DNA from: Apostichopus japonicus
Lineage: Eukaryota > Echinodermata > Holothuroidea > Aspidochirotida > Stichopodidae
Reading direction: 5' to 3'
DNA length: 60,000 nt
Assembly (NCBI RefSeq): GCF_037975245.1
Contig: NC_092565.1
Location: forward strand, 7,930,999-7,990,998
Shown here: positions 47,101-59,608 of the stretch, piece after piece
Numbering within the stretch: position 1 is the stretch's first letter
Layout of the letters: each line of letters begins with the position of its first letter
Translations under genes and position numbers: made by a program
The notes under the pieces: generated by a model
Databases searched by the model: none
What the model saw: the letters and a program-made list of their open reading frames with translations, nothing else
Told to the model about the DNA's origin: nothing

Positions 47101-50100
47101 GAACTGACAAGACAACTAGAGATGCAGAGATCATTAAAGGTGAGGGATGTCTTTGAGATAACTCCTTATAGAAAAAAGAAAAAACATTCATCTGATTGCA
47201 GAATGGAGTCTTAATAACAGAGGATTCTCTCAAGAGTTGCCAGTGGTAGACAATGTGACTCTCAGTCGAAGACAGAAATACTCCATACTGTAATGTGATA
47301 TGACATATCAATGACCAATTCTTAAGCCAAGATATGGTCGTGTGAAGATCACGCAGTCTAGCTAGGAAACCCTGCAGTGACTCCAACAAAGGAGCTTAGT
47401 GGGTAGTCTGTGGTATGATTAGGGGCAAGAAGACCACTTTTGTTTGAAACATTAACTGACTTGCTGACTCGGCAGACTTCATCAAATCAATTGTAAAATT
47501 TTCAGAAAGGACTTTTTTGTTGTCTACATTAGATGAATGATTATAGTATATCAATATGTTTGTTTCAACAAGTAATGCATAAAAATTGCATCAAACTATT
47601 TTCAACTATTGAGTTCAGCCTACCCTTACCCCCACTCCCACCCCTCAAAGAAAGAGTCCCTTTGAGGATACAGTTGAACAACATATAGATCTGCTTTAGT
47701 ATGCTTATCTGCTTTAGTAATGAAACCTCTCCTCATGAAATATTGACCCTTCCAGGTAAACAGATCTCACGCTGTTGTGAATGCGAAGAAGATTGTGGAC
47801 GGGTTCCGAGACACCTACGACATCAAGATAGCGGAGGATAAAATACTGGACAAGAGTTTCAAGAAAGAGTTTCCCGATATCCATCCTATCCTGGTAGATC
47901 AGTTATATAAACTATTCAGGAGAAGACCTCGGTATGAACACTTCTTCTTTTTCTTCTTCAAAGTTGGTATTGTACATGAAAATTGTATAAGCTTAGTATA
48001 AGAAACAATAAGCACCCTGTATGCTCTTAAAGATAATCTGTACGGCCTCCAACAATATGTAAGCTGCTGAAAGGTGTTTGAAAGTTTCTGAAAGTAGATT
48101 GCTAAAGGCTTAAACTCTTTCAATATGTTCCAAGTAAAGTCGGTTTAAAGATTAACTTATCACCCATGGTGTGAAGATGCTCTCATAGTGGCTGTAAAAG
48201 GAAGTTTACAAGGGTTTGATTGTTGCTGGCCAGTTTGGTGTTTCCTCCTGTTTGTGGAAATACTGATAAATGGAAGAGAGTTGTAGCTATTTCAAAAGTG
48301 TGGGTTTTTACATCATAGATTTAACCTATGAAAATGTCAAGCCATATGGATATAGATGAATAACGTTTTTTTTATATTGTTGAAGGGGCTATTCAGTGAA
48401 GTAAACTATGTATTATGAGATGTTAAATATGTGAAAGACATTTGTATATTTGTATATATTTCTTGCATTTCTGCTCAGAGGACCAAGGAAGGAACTAAGA
48501 GCTTCTATCTCAGATGGCCCACCACCTGCAAAGACTGGCAATCCTTATGGAGAGCGCCCTCTATCAGCAAGACAACCAAGCACGACAGAATTGCTGTTAA
48601 AAGCTCTTGAAGAGTTGGATGCAGATTCTCACATGCCAGAGGGCATTGAACTTCCCACCTGGAAACATATGTGCAAAATACGTAGAGAGAAACTCATCAG
48701 TGAACAAGAGGTAAAATAAGCATCCCTTAGAGATTATTTCCATAACAAGAGAGTAAACGTGATATCCTGTAGTAAGAATATTATCTCCAAAGAGCTTATG
48801 GTAAACCCTTTTGAGAAAGAGTATTCCTAAACAAATGGAATATGGTATCCTTAGGAGAATATCCCTTATTAAGGCATATAATATTTTCCCTTAGAGAAAG
48901 TATCCCCTAAGAAGATGATACATGTTATCCCTTAGAGAGAATACTCTCTAATAAGAGATGAAATGTTATCCATTAATGAAAAACATTAATCCCCTATTAG
49001 TCAAAAGGAAAAGTTGTATCCTGTAAGAGAAACAGGATAACAAATTTAGGAGAATAATTGAAGCCTGAGTCCAAGCATTTTATATATAAATTGTAACATT
49101 TGCCCCTTTTCATATTTTGCTGCTGCCAGGTGAAAGCACAGGCCTTAACATTGGCTGACATGAATGCCTTTCTGCAACACAGGCAGGAAGAAGACACAGC
49201 AGTGAAGAATAAAATGGATGAGATTCTGTCAGCGCTCAACAGGTCAGTGATTTGCTGAATATTGACCAGCCAGCATATTAGCTCTTATGATATATGACTT
49301 TTCCAAACCATATTGGAAGATATAGTAGTGGTTCTCCATTATTACTGCTATCATATTCTTACTTAAACAGCTGATGTTGTCCTAGTTTTTAGTCATGGTA
49401 ATACAATGTATGAATGATGCAAAATGTTCTAGTTTAGCAAGGTTCAGTTTATTATCTCACTATTAAATATATCACTCCCTTCAATACAAATGCAATACAG
49501 TCTAACTAAAGAGAAAGTTTGCAGTGTAAAAAGATGGTTTTAAAATACAGAAATGCATTTAGCACCTAATGACATTCATTCCATTTGCAACCTACTTACG
49601 TTTTGGTTGTTACCGTTACCTACTGTTTGGTCATAGTTGCCTATGGGATATTGTGGGTTGGTTCAATAAGCAGACACAAAAATAAATATTTTTAGTTTTG
49701 ATGAGTTTGTGTATGAGTAATAATCATTGTCATTGTAATTGTTATAATTGCTTGTTTTATTTGTTTTAATATAGATTACGTGAGGACAGAATGAGGTTTA
49801 CATGTAACTTGGAGATTCAGTTGGTCCTAAAGCAAGGTCAGGTGGAGGTCGAGAGTGATGACTTCATTCAGATGTTTGATGACTGCGTGCTCTTACATAG
49901 AAGTGTCATCGAGGACTTGAATGCAAGCATTAGGGTAAGAGACAATGAACGGGCAGCTTTCTTGTACTATCAGACAAACCATTAACTATACGGTATTGTT
50001 AGAGCTGTATGGACTTCCTTCCATTTGAAATGACTTAAGTGGAGTTTCTTGTACTATCAGACAAACCATTAACTATACGGTATTGTTAGAGCTGTATGGA

Positions 50101-53100
50101 CTTCCTTCCATTTGAAATGACTTAAGTGGAGTTTCTTGTACTATCAGACAAACTGTTAACAATACAGTTCTTCCTTCCATTTGAAATGACTTAAGTGGAG
50201 TTTCTTGTACTATCAGACAAACTGTTAACAATACAGTTCTTCCTTCCATTTGAAATGACTTAAGTGGAGTTTCTTGTACTATCAGACATTCAATTAACAA
50301 GACGGTATTGTTAGTGCTATAAGGACTTGAAATCTATAACATTTAAATAACTTACTTTGTTGTGTCAGTACTACTGTAAAGGATTACTTTTGTCATCTGT
50401 TATTTTTTCCCCAGCAACTTGGTGATCAAAAGCTGTCCAAAATGATTCGCAGTAAGGATTTCCGCAAAGGAATCCACAGCTTGGAATGGTGAGTAAAATA
50501 TTTTGCAATTTTTATTTAATTTCTAATCTTTGACAACCACTAGCTCCTGAAATTGTTTTCATATATGTGAAATATAATTCAAAAGCAGATAAATGCTATG
50601 TCTATATTTTTTATTTTTGCTATGGAAAGGTCACAAGATGTCTCTAGGAAGACACTGATCACACTTGTGGAATGCATCTTGTAGAAGGGTTACCCCCTTA
50701 CCAAACAAGCCTTCCAATCCCCTGAATTTTGACTTTGGAGTGTAAAATACCTATTCAAAACTAAGGTTGCAGATTATTGGATTAGTATTCCATATTTAGT
50801 GATGCTATGTTAGTTGAACAATTTAAATAATCTAATGAGTGCCACATAAGTTAGGTAGTTTGTCCAACATGAATGGAATCAGCAAGGTTTTGATTTTTAA
50901 GGTGCAAGTCAGATCTGCAAGATGATGGTCACTTGTAAGGCTGTGATTTAGTGTAGAATTTTTTCTTAGCATTTTATAATTTCCCCGTTCACCAGAATAT
51001 ATACACTTACCTTGGTTTTTACCAGGTGTTCCATAAATCAACAGAATTGATATGAACATGAGCTGGCTGGTTTAATTACTAGATGTTTGTCTAATTGCTT
51101 TCTTACTGATTTTTTTCTACTTTCTTTTGTATCTGATATGCAAACCATAACCCGAAAACCGACTGAAAAATTAGAAATGATATTTCGTTTAATTCAACAG
51201 GGAATACAAGAAGATGATCATGGAGATTGAAGATTTATTAAATAAGCTCAAAGAGATACAGATGTTGAAAGTTTCCAGAGATTTACAACTGGTAAAATGG
51301 GTTATTAATTTAATTTGAAGCCCTACAATTATTCCAAATAAATGTTAAACCTAATATGTATAATTATTTAATTATCTGAAGAAATGACACCATATGTTCA
51401 AGTGTTACATAACTTTGAAGAGTAGAAATATTTGGCATTTTTGGCATAGATATTGAGATTTCTAATCGCTGGAATGAAATAGTTTTATAGTATCTTTGGA
51501 GAAAGAACGTTAGCTTTTGTTTTTGTCGTCGCCAATTTCATTGTCATGTTTACATGAAGCAGATTACAGTGACTTGAAAGGAGAAGAACATTGACATATC
51601 TTCCGATAATTTCACAATCTTATTTTGAAGAAGAGATTTTAGCCACCATGCATGACCTGGATAACTTGATCAAAACTTTTGCTTTCATTCAAGCTGTTTA
51701 TTTTTTTATTTCCTTCTAGTATCTTCATGATGAAGACCAAGAATCCAGGAGAGCTCAGGAGATGCAGACTTTAGAACAGACACTGGAGAACCAGAGAATG
51801 GTAGGTCCTATCCCAGCTTAGATGTGATAATAATCAGTGTATTCGAAATAAGGACAGGTTGTGCAGCTAAGATTAAAGTGGTAGGGAATAGACTGCTTAA
51901 ACTGTAGAAACAACAGTTTGGCTGACAGTTCATTTCCATTGTAACAAAAAACAAAACATTACAGACTTGCCTATATGTCAGCAGTGTGATATCTGCTTCT
52001 CGATGGACACACATACTGAGAAAGTTATGACAATGTTTGTATGTAATTTGTTTTATAAATGAAGTTCAGTAAGGTAACAAATTAATCCTTCTTTCTTGAT
52101 TTTAGTAGTGATGATATTGTAGAGATAACCCTATCCATCAGTCTCTTCATAATACATCTACAACTAAAAGGTTTGGTATGTTATTACTTCAGCATCACAG
52201 CAGACACATCGAGGACCGTAAGAAGATATACAACAAGATGAGACAGAGCATCAGAAGCAAGCAATTGGAGAATGCCCAGCTGGATAGAGAACTGGAGGAG
52301 ATGAATGTATGTGTAGCTGAAAGGAAACACATCAATGAAGTGAATGGTAAGTAACCAAGAGAGGTCAACAACCAGTGGAGGTCCTCAACATACTCGATGA
52401 TGTAATGAAGTGTGTTCAAATACTGTATGAGATCAAATCCTGAACCACTCACTGAGATCAATGGTGTGTCATATCTAATTGTGAATCACTCGCTCGGACC
52501 AAGGGTTGTGTGGTTATTGGTAAGACACACAGTGAGATCACTGGTGGGTCACTATCATGGTGAGTCAACATCATGGTGGGTCATCATCATGGTAGGCCAT
52601 CATCATAATGGGCCATTATCATGGTGGGTCATCATGGTGAGTCAAAGTGATTGTCCAATCAACTGTGATTGACTCATTGAGATCCTTGTTGGTCATCATC
52701 ATGGTGGGTCATTATCATGGTGGGTCATCATCATGGTGGGTCATCATCATGGTGAGTCAAAGTGATTGTCCAATCAACTGTGATTGACTCATTGAGATCC
52801 TTGTTGGCCATCATCATGGTGGGTCATTATCATGGTGGGTTATCATGGTGAGTCAAAGTGATTGTCCAATCAACTGTGATTGACTCATTGAGATCCTTGT
52901 TGGGTCATCATCATGGTGGGTCATCATCATGGTGGGCCATTATCATAGTGCGTCATCATGGTGAGTCAAAGTGATTGTCCAATCAACTGTGATTGACTCA
53001 TTGAAATCATTGTTGGCCATCATCATGGTGGGTCATCATCATGGTGGGTCATCATCATGGTGGGTCATCATGGTGAGTCAGTGATTGTCCAATCAACTGT

Positions 53101-54078
53101 GATTGACTCATTGAAATCATTGTTGGCCATCATCATGGTGGGTTATCATCATGGTGGGTCATCATCATGGTGGGTCATCATGGTGAGTCAAAGTGATTGT
53201 CCAATCAACTGTGATTGACTCATTGAAATCATTGTTGGCCATCATCATGGTGGGTTATCATCATGGTGAGTCAAAGTGATTGTCCAATCAACTGTGATTG
53301 ACTCATTTGTTGGGTCATCATCATGGTGGGTCATCATAATGGGTCATCATCATGGTGGGTCATCATCATGGTGAGTCAAAGTGATTGTCCAATCAACTGT
53401 GATTGACTCATTGAGATCCTTGTTGGGCCATCATCATGGTGGGTCATCATCATGGTGGGTCATCATCATGTTGGGTCAGTCAAAAGTGTATCATTCATTA
53501 AGATTGTCCAATCAATTGTGGTTAACTCATTATGATTAAGGTTGGTCAGTTAACAATTAATCACTGGTTGAGGACAATTAAGTAAGGACTAGTATATATC
53601 TTGACTTCCAAATATGTTGATATTGCATTGTAAGGACTTCCATCAATATTGATAATTTTGTATCTTTGGTATTCTAGCCTCTATGAAGAATGCAATTTTA
53701 CACCCAGTTAATGATGTGCATTTCAGATCGGATGTGTTTCTTGTATTGTTGAAATATATGAAATTGTCAAATTCTTGTTCCTGTTGAAACTGACTGAACT
53801 ATCATCTATGTCATTTTTCCAAGAGCTTGATCTGGAAATAAAGTGATTTATGTCGATGATGTCAGAGTTTTTCAAAGTTTACATGGCATCATAACTTTCT
53901 TCCTCCAGCCTCCATGAGGAATGAAACTGGGGCAGAGAAGAGAATGCAAAATATTGTCCAAAGAAGGAAGCTTGTTGACCTGGCAAAAGCGCAGGCCCAG
54001 GAGATTGCAGTTTTGAGAGCAGAAGTTGAGAGACTGAGAATGAGAACATTCCCAGCGTTGGTCCAAGTAGAGCACTAA
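27702..54078 (+). CDS. CFAP43: CFAP43 (WDR96), cilia- and flagella-associated protein, complete
   Basis: Thirty-five coding exons join in phase to 1,711 codons plus TAA (human CFAP43 is about 1,665). Exons 1-13: 27702-27739, 28546-28799, 29688-29784, 30055-30222, 31490-31792, 33037-33098, 33586-33821, 34571-34687, 34908-34988, 35595-35847, 36441-36590, 36952-37136, 37841-38118. Exons 14-24: 40048-40228, 40950-41054, 41199-41276, 42062-42187, 42447-42551, 43055-43171, 43733-43771, 43992-44168, 44378-44584, 45262-45432, 45779-45907. Exons 25-35: 46275-46394, 47032-47139, 47756-47931, 48479-48710, 49130-49242, 49775-49934, 50415-50488, 51201-51291, 51720-51800, 52193-52346, 53909-54078. The start is the first ATG after an in-frame TGA at 27654. 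Diagnostic matches: HCWTPTGDVYCGC, GNIFTIDARPS, LYSQFD-like FYSQFDLN, and the end RMRTFPALVQ. Family knowledge: with CFAP44 it forms part of the tether linking inner-arm dynein f to the axoneme; loss causes multiple sperm flagellar defects. Confidence 0.95.
32440..32900. repeat. Degenerate tandem array with AGGTCA direct repeats
   Basis: About three diverged units of roughly 130-150 bp in CFAP43 intron 5. Each unit runs through a TGTAAAC-like start, a CTTGGATGA-like segment, a TACTTGGTATG-like segment and AGGTCA boxes. Two units carry AGGTCA-ATAG-AGGTCA (32566-32581 and 32708-32723). The wording resembles a dispersed repeat I associate with echinoderm genomes, from memory only. Confidence 0.6.
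38383..39675 (-). mobile_element. Possible solo LTR in CFAP43 intron 13
   Basis: The segment starts TGTGAGG and ends CTACA, giving TGT...ACA termini, and is flanked by the 4-bp direct repeat CTAG (38379-38382 and 39676-39679). Read on the minus strand, an AATAAA lies about 80 nt before the 3' end, as expected for the R/U5 junction of an LTR. AAGATGGCTGCGCCC, a YY1-like promoter motif, lies upstream of it. Sequence texture changes at about these limits. No reverse transcriptase is present. A 4-bp duplication can arise by chance, so confidence is modest. Confidence 0.4.
40048..54078 (+). CDS. CFAP43: CFAP43 exons 14-35: coiled-coil half
   Basis: These exons encode residues 741 to 1711. The sequence is dominated by Glu, Lys, Arg, Gln and Leu in heptad-like spacing, for example KAAKAIEAARSHKAML, EAEKKLKEKGDN and RAEVERLRMRTFPALVQ. 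A conserved island (FYSQFDLNTRPQKRNQIILIQ in exon 21, then AIYRIKQQFNKEFSDTYKQR in exon 22) aligns with LYSQFDLYTEEKKINQIILL in human CFAP43. Exons 15-26 all begin and end at codon boundaries. Confidence 0.92.
41458..41690. repeat. Tandem duplication, two 116-bp units, in CFAP43 intron 16
   Basis: CCTAGATTAGAA at 41458 recurs at 41574, and the match continues through GATGTAATAAT, ACTTATACATTTCT and GGACACA. Divergence is moderate, so the duplication is not recent. Confidence 0.8.
48715..49035. repeat. Diverged AT-rich repeat cluster in CFAP43 intron 28
   Basis: Short motifs such as ATCCCTTAGAGA, GTATCC and TTATCC recur irregularly every 40-60 bp, suggesting a decayed minisatellite. Unit boundaries cannot be fixed by eye. 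Confidence 0.4.
49958..50325. repeat. Tandem array next to CFAP43 exon 30
   Basis: TTTCTTGTACTATCAGAC recurs at 49958, 50045, 50132, 50201 and 50270. The first two periods are 87 bp. The next two are 69 bp, from loss of an internal 18 bp (within the TATTGTTAGAGCTGTATGGA segment). A partial fifth copy follows. The array begins only 23 bp past the exon 30 donor. Confidence 0.9.
52520..53545. repeat. Composite minisatellite in the last CFAP43 intron
   Basis: Two components alternate. One is a short unit of about 16 bp (TCATCATCATGGTGGG), repeated one to four times per block. The other is a spacer of about 50 bp with GAGTCAAAGTGATTG, CCAATCAACTGTGATTG and ACTCATTG. About eight full spacers occur, starting near 52634, 52753, 52851, 52962, 53077, 53186, 53267 and 53374, with a decayed ninth near 53475. 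The spacer is self-complementary (GAGTCAA with TTGACTC; GATTG with CAATC). Confidence 0.88.
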
Positions 54079-57000
54079 CCACACCAACCGTGCAGGGGTA
54101 TCGTTAATGTCATATAGTAGGGAAAAAACCTTGAATATCACCTTGACGTAGACAATTAATTATCACCTTGACGTAACTACCGTCCAACCCTCACTGCCTT
54201 CGAAGAGTATCTTGTAAATATTGAAATCCAGGATGTAAAGTAATGTTCCACTTATGTATAGTTTGCTGGCATCAGGCAATAATTCTATTTATATATGACT
54301 TTCTGCAGTTCTTTTAAAAGGTAATGCTTTCAGTGATAATACAAATCAGTTTGTATTAATATCACTGGGACAATGTAAGAGAAAACAAAGACAGCTGGAT
54401 GTTCGATTTCAAACTCGTTTACATTTATGCACAGCTTGCTTGCTGTCACTAAATCCACAGATAGACAATGGGCTTCATTATTAATTACTATATAGAATCA
54501 CTATCATCATCAGCTGATGAGCATAGTAATCTATTGTTGCTAAGCAATTAGCACAAACACCAACAGCAAACTTTGCCACCATTGTTTACATTCCTATATA
54601 TGCATATATGCTCAGATGTTCTCAGCGACTTAGCTGGAAAATAATTCATTCAACGATGTCAGAAATTCGAAACCCATGATAATGCATGAAAGATACTAAA
54701 GACTACTACAGGATATTATTGTCATAATACCCACTGGTTATTGACAGGCGACGTTCATTTTAACATAACCTATCCTAGCGTTTGGACTCTTAGCTGAACC
54801 ACTAAAAATTTAAAAACAAAGTTTCTTGAATGACCAGTCGTTCAAATATTCTCACGACAAACTTTTAGTGTTGAAATTTGTTAGTACTATACATTCTCAC
54901 GGATAACCACAAACATGAAAAAAAATGCCTTTGTAATTCATGTTAAGCGCAACCACTCTGGTAAGCTCATGTAAATGCCCTGAGATTACAAAAGAAGGAA
55001 AACACCCTAACAAAATTGTTTTAAACATTATATACTCTGTGATAAAGAGAAGCCCGTCGGTAAAATACAGACAAAATGGCGGCAAGGTGGGATTATAGCA
55101 TGAACACGAGAAGACGGTTGGTCATTCTCAAGATCTGGCAATGTTTCATGAAAGTACTCTGCTTGTAAATCATTAATTAATATTTTTGTCACTTTCTCTG
55201 AATTTTTCCATAAAGTATGCTATGTTCAAATTTGTCCCTTTCTCAATGCCTGAAAAATGATTCCAAATCTGTAAACAAATTGTTTTGTTTTTTTGTTTGT
55301 TTTCTTTTCCTGTTTTTTTTTCTTTCTCAGTTTTCTGCATTTTGTGCAACTCAGCGAGTTGATTTAAAGTTTATTTTTTCGTACATGGTTTTGTTCGATT
55401 TCTAACGCAAGAAATACTTTTTAATGCAGCAAAGTCTTCCTTCAATGCAGCACGGGATGGACAGATTTCTAATTTTTACATTAATATTCACTAATCACAG
55501 ACGATTTATTAATACTGCACATCATATCAAATATTGAAAATTTAACTATTATATTTGACTATTATATCATACACAATTGTAAACAATATATATACAAAAT
55601 TTCTCGAGTACAAAGCCTGACTGACACAGTTTCTTCTGATTGGAACAAAAAGACAGATGACTTGCAAACCAACTGTGCAGCAGCACTAGGAACTTTATAT
55701 TTTCATACAAGATCAGATTCAATTAAGAGTTTCTAATTTACTTTATTTTGGAGGTATTTGTAATATTGGACGAATCGAACATGGCCTATGAGTATGGGGG
55801 GGAAATTATTACTGTTTTAAGCACTTCACCAATATTCATTCACTATTTTTGCTGATGAATGTCTTTGCAGCAAAAACAAATCGTTACAGGTCATAATAAT
55901 TTTGTATCCATTTTCAAGTTGTTAAACATTGCAGAGGGAATTGTTTAGAGCAAGACTTCACTCAAAAAGCCCCTTCACACAGACCTGCTCCACCAACCCA
56001 CTCATCTTTACATTATAATTATTTGAGAATGTAATATATTAGATAAAAAATTAACACATGGCACCTAAACTATACACAATTCTATTCTTTCAATTCCAGA
56101 CACCTTTCTACTAAAGTTACTGCCTTATTTTGTACTTTTTTAACCGTCCTATGAATACTTCTAAATGAGTTTCTTCTAACATGGCAGTTCTAATGTGACT
56201 GTCTGAACTGAAGTTCTTATGTGACAGCCCAAGATATGACTCTTGTAAAGGTTAAAGAAAAATGACAAAATGGAAAGTAAATTTTTAAAATAAAAGCAAC
56301 AGAAAACAGGTCTTACAGTACTTGCATAGATTTACACTCAAGGTAACAAAAACGGTTTCATGTTGGCAGTAAAAATGGAAGGAAGAAAGAAATGAGCAAG
56401 GAATATTGTGCTAAATACCGCATAATACATGTCAGGAATATGTGGGCACACATTTAACTGATAATATGATTCATTTATAATCTGTAATAAAAAAAAATAC
56501 TTTAAAAGAATAAAATTAAGGAATTGATTTTGACACTACTTTCATCTATAAACAGTCATAAATGCTGCCTTACTGCTAACAAGTTTAGTTAGATGTCTGA
56601 TTGTGTAATAAACAAATACCTTCAAACTGTCAACGAAAGACCCTGGCTACCAGCCGACTCACCATCATCATAACAATCAAGACATCTTATCAGCAATGTT
56701 CTCCCTCCTCTAAAGAAAGTAAATCATTTCATCAGTTGCTAGCATTTTTCCATGTATAATAAAAAGCTTTCATTTGCTGTTTTAAAAACACTGAATCTCT
56801 GCCAACTGTTATGAGCACACACAATGTCTGATGGGAACTAATTCCCACATATAAGTGACAAGGAAAGCTTAAACACTGACTTAAAGTTAGAAGTTATCTA
56901 ACACCTCTACAAATGACAAATTAACTTTATATTTTGGTATATTAAAAGCAAGCAGCATCATGTAATATGACAAAACACATACTTAAAGTTTTTGACAGAC

Positions 57001-58006
57001 TACACAAATGCTTGACAACATTAATGTGTCTTTCTTTGTGGCAAAAAGTGGCAATTTAGTTGTAACGATGCTTTTGGCAAACACTCATCATTACAGCAGT
57101 GAAGTCTGTAAATATTAAAGGCAAGCAGCAATAACATAAAAGTGAGATGAAAACACACAATACTAAAATATTTTGGCAAACTACACAAACACTTGACAAG
57201 ATATCATTTGAGGTATAAAACAGGTAAGAGGAGGTTATCAGCTGAGAAGACTGAAAAACCAACTTATAGCTGAGAATACAATTGGAAGATTCAAGACTAT
57301 GATTTCAATACAATTGACAGTTGTACATGATAGCATGCCTCATGGAGAAACTCAGACATAGGTAAAGGTATCAGCTAGGCTAAATTTAACCCATTATGGT
57401 GATACAAATGAATAGCAGAAGTGTAACCCGGTCTACATTTGCCACATCAAAATAGACAAGCATATTGTAACATACATGAAATTCTAAAAGCATCACATTG
57501 CACTCGCCTACCATACCTTAGTATGAGGAAGATTATCAAGAAAGGGTTTAGACAGAGCAAACAACGACAAGGTTAAAAAAAACAAATGAAAAAAAAACAA
57601 TAAAGACTGAAAGAACACAATATCTGCTTCTTAGTACCTAACCAATGGCCTACAAGGGGAAAAGAACAAGTAGATACCAACATTATTATTATTTGTGCAC
57701 ATTATTACTGTGCACTGAGCACATTATTATTTGTGCACTTATTGTGATGTTGGTTTGAATGTAATGGCTATCGACTATGACACCATCGTTGTCAGACTGA
57801 CAATCTGTAGACAATGGTTACTACTGAAAGGAAAAGGAAAGTATTCCTGGAACAATTAATTTCTTTCTTACTTGTAGGAGTTTGCCAGATACTTCAATGA
57901 TTTTATTAATTAAATTTTAAATTTTGATTAGTTACCAGTTACTTCAATTTAGAGGTTAAAACATTACAATATTCAACCATTTGTTGTCTTTAACATTTGT
58001 CAGCAT
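54079..58006. other. Convergent intergenic and 3' flank
   Basis: This lies between the CFAP43 stop and the stop of the minus-strand gene. I see no exon, tRNA or clear element. It is AT-rich, with a T-rich stretch at 55285-55340 and a short CATTATTATTTGTGCAC-type repeat at 57682-57738. No AATAAA lies close after the CFAP43 stop, so its 3' end cannot be placed. Confidence 0.5.
57902..57907 (-). terminator. Likely polyadenylation signal of the SLOG-like gene
   Basis: AATAAA on the minus strand (TTTATT on plus), about 100 bp past the stop codon of the minus-strand gene. Position and orientation fit a poly(A) signal. Other hexamers further on cannot be excluded. Confidence 0.45.
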
Positions 58007-59608
58007 TTAAGATGTTGACAAGCTACGAGTCCTGGCAATAGATGGCCTCTTGTAGAATGACGTTTGGCAAGTGACTTGCGAAGCAGCGCCTTTGAGTAGA
58101 GATGCGGTGATGTTTCTGACGGCTTTACCAATCTCCCGAGGGGAGGTTTCCTTGTCTCCGAGACAGGTCCAATCGGATGGGTCCACCCCAGGAGGAACCT
58201 GAAGAGAATTTACAGAATGTTAATTTGAATACACAATGCTGGAACATAAGACTCAAAACATTTGACTTACACAGAAGAATAAATACAGCTAATCAACATG
58301 CAGTGTTGTAGCCTGGTTGTAGTCGAGTCCACCTTAACCCAGTCCCAAGGTGGATTGTCTACAGTCATTGTAATCCGAGTCCAAAGCACAGAACAACATA
58401 AATCATGCCTATTTTCCAGCAACTTTCAATGACGATGCACGTCATACTGAAACTAGCTGAAATATCTACTTTCTGAGGCTAATGACAAGATAAACTATTA
58501 TAATCTAGTTCAAGAAACTGGAACTGAACAGCTTGTATTTCTTGCATTATAAAAGTTGCATTTCGCCAAAGCTTTTCATGTCTTTTTTTCGAAATGAGCA
58601 TTTAATTGTATAAATATACTACAAGCCCTACTCACTTCCATCTCTTGAGAATCCTATACCTACCTCAAATATTTTCTCTGGAACTTTAAACTTTCCCCCA
58701 GCTGCACCCCCTGTGCACATTATAGGGACTACTGTGTGGTCACTCCAGGTAAATTCCTCCGCCTCATGGGCAGCCCCAGGACCACCTAAAAACGAGGAAC
58801 AGTGAAGAGAAAGGACTGATAAAATACCAGAATACTTAGTGAATAATACTGGCCCTATTTTACTTGAATACAATTTTTATGTGCCTCCATCCTTAACTCC
58901 ACACACACATATGTCTGTGAGTGGAAACAAAGGTAAGTATGAAAGTAGGCAGGTGAGTATGAAATGAATACATAGTATGAACAAAATAACCCAGAATAAG
59001 ACTGACCAGAATAAGTTTCTAACTTTGTTGGAAGTTTGGAAAACATCACTCAGAGTAAGAGATCTCTGTACAAAACCAGTTGAAATGGAAAAGATGAAAA
59101 GACTTGTAATTGTAAAAATAAGCTACACGTGTTGAATGACAAAAAGTATCAGTAGTAACCTTCGACTAAGATGCAGATGTCAAAGACCCTTGACACGATA
59201 GTCTCCCTCTGTCTGACCGACTCTCCACAGTAGATGGTCTGTCCAAACGGAACCTGAGGAAAAGTCTTGTCAGAGTTTTGACGAGTCTGGGCACTGCGGT
59301 CCTAGAAAATTGTAAAGTAAAAAAAAATTCTTTTTAAATCAAAACATGCAAGATAATTTTTGTTTTTTTCCCCTCTGTTTTTCTCACATTCAACATCTTC
59401 ACCTCTTTTGATGGACTGTTCAGATAACATGAGTGAAGTCTGACGTACCTGTTCATCTCGTATGGGTAAAATGTGCCACACATTGGGTTCCAAGCGTTTG
59501 CTTTTCCGAGTTTCATAGAAGCTGTAGGAAATGGTCTCACCGACGCCAAAGAAGCCCCCGGTGACTACCGCTACATTACTCAAATCTGCTAGAGAATGAC
59601 CTATAGCC
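58007..59608 (-). CDS. SLOG/LOG-like Rossmann-fold protein, C-terminal four exons
   Basis: Minus-strand exons in coding order: 59449-59608, 59160-59301, 58664-58785, 58007-58198. They join in phase to 204 full codons and TAA. The first opens in mid-codon, so the start lies beyond the right edge. Counting from the first whole residue, VVTGGFFGVGE is at 14-24, PFGQTIYCGESVRQRETI is in the middle and LVEGGPGAAHEAEEF is at 98-112. The GG-x-GxGE loop near a first strand and a GGPGxxxE loop after a hydrophobic strand are the nucleotide-binding signatures of the SLOG superfamily (LOG, DprA/SMF and the TRPM N terminus). In LOG enzymes the latter Glu lies in the catalytic PGGxGTxxE motif. The sequence is not close to any named enzyme I know. 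A role in binding or cleaving a nucleotide is an inference; the substrate is unknown. The tail from about residue 180 is Ser/Arg-rich and probably disordered. Confidence 0.75.

Noticed and set aside
50073-50300. Minus-strand frame with three identical peptide repeats (CLIVQETPLKSFQMEG)
   Set aside because: It arises because the 69-bp tandem unit is divisible by three. There is no start, splice or domain support.
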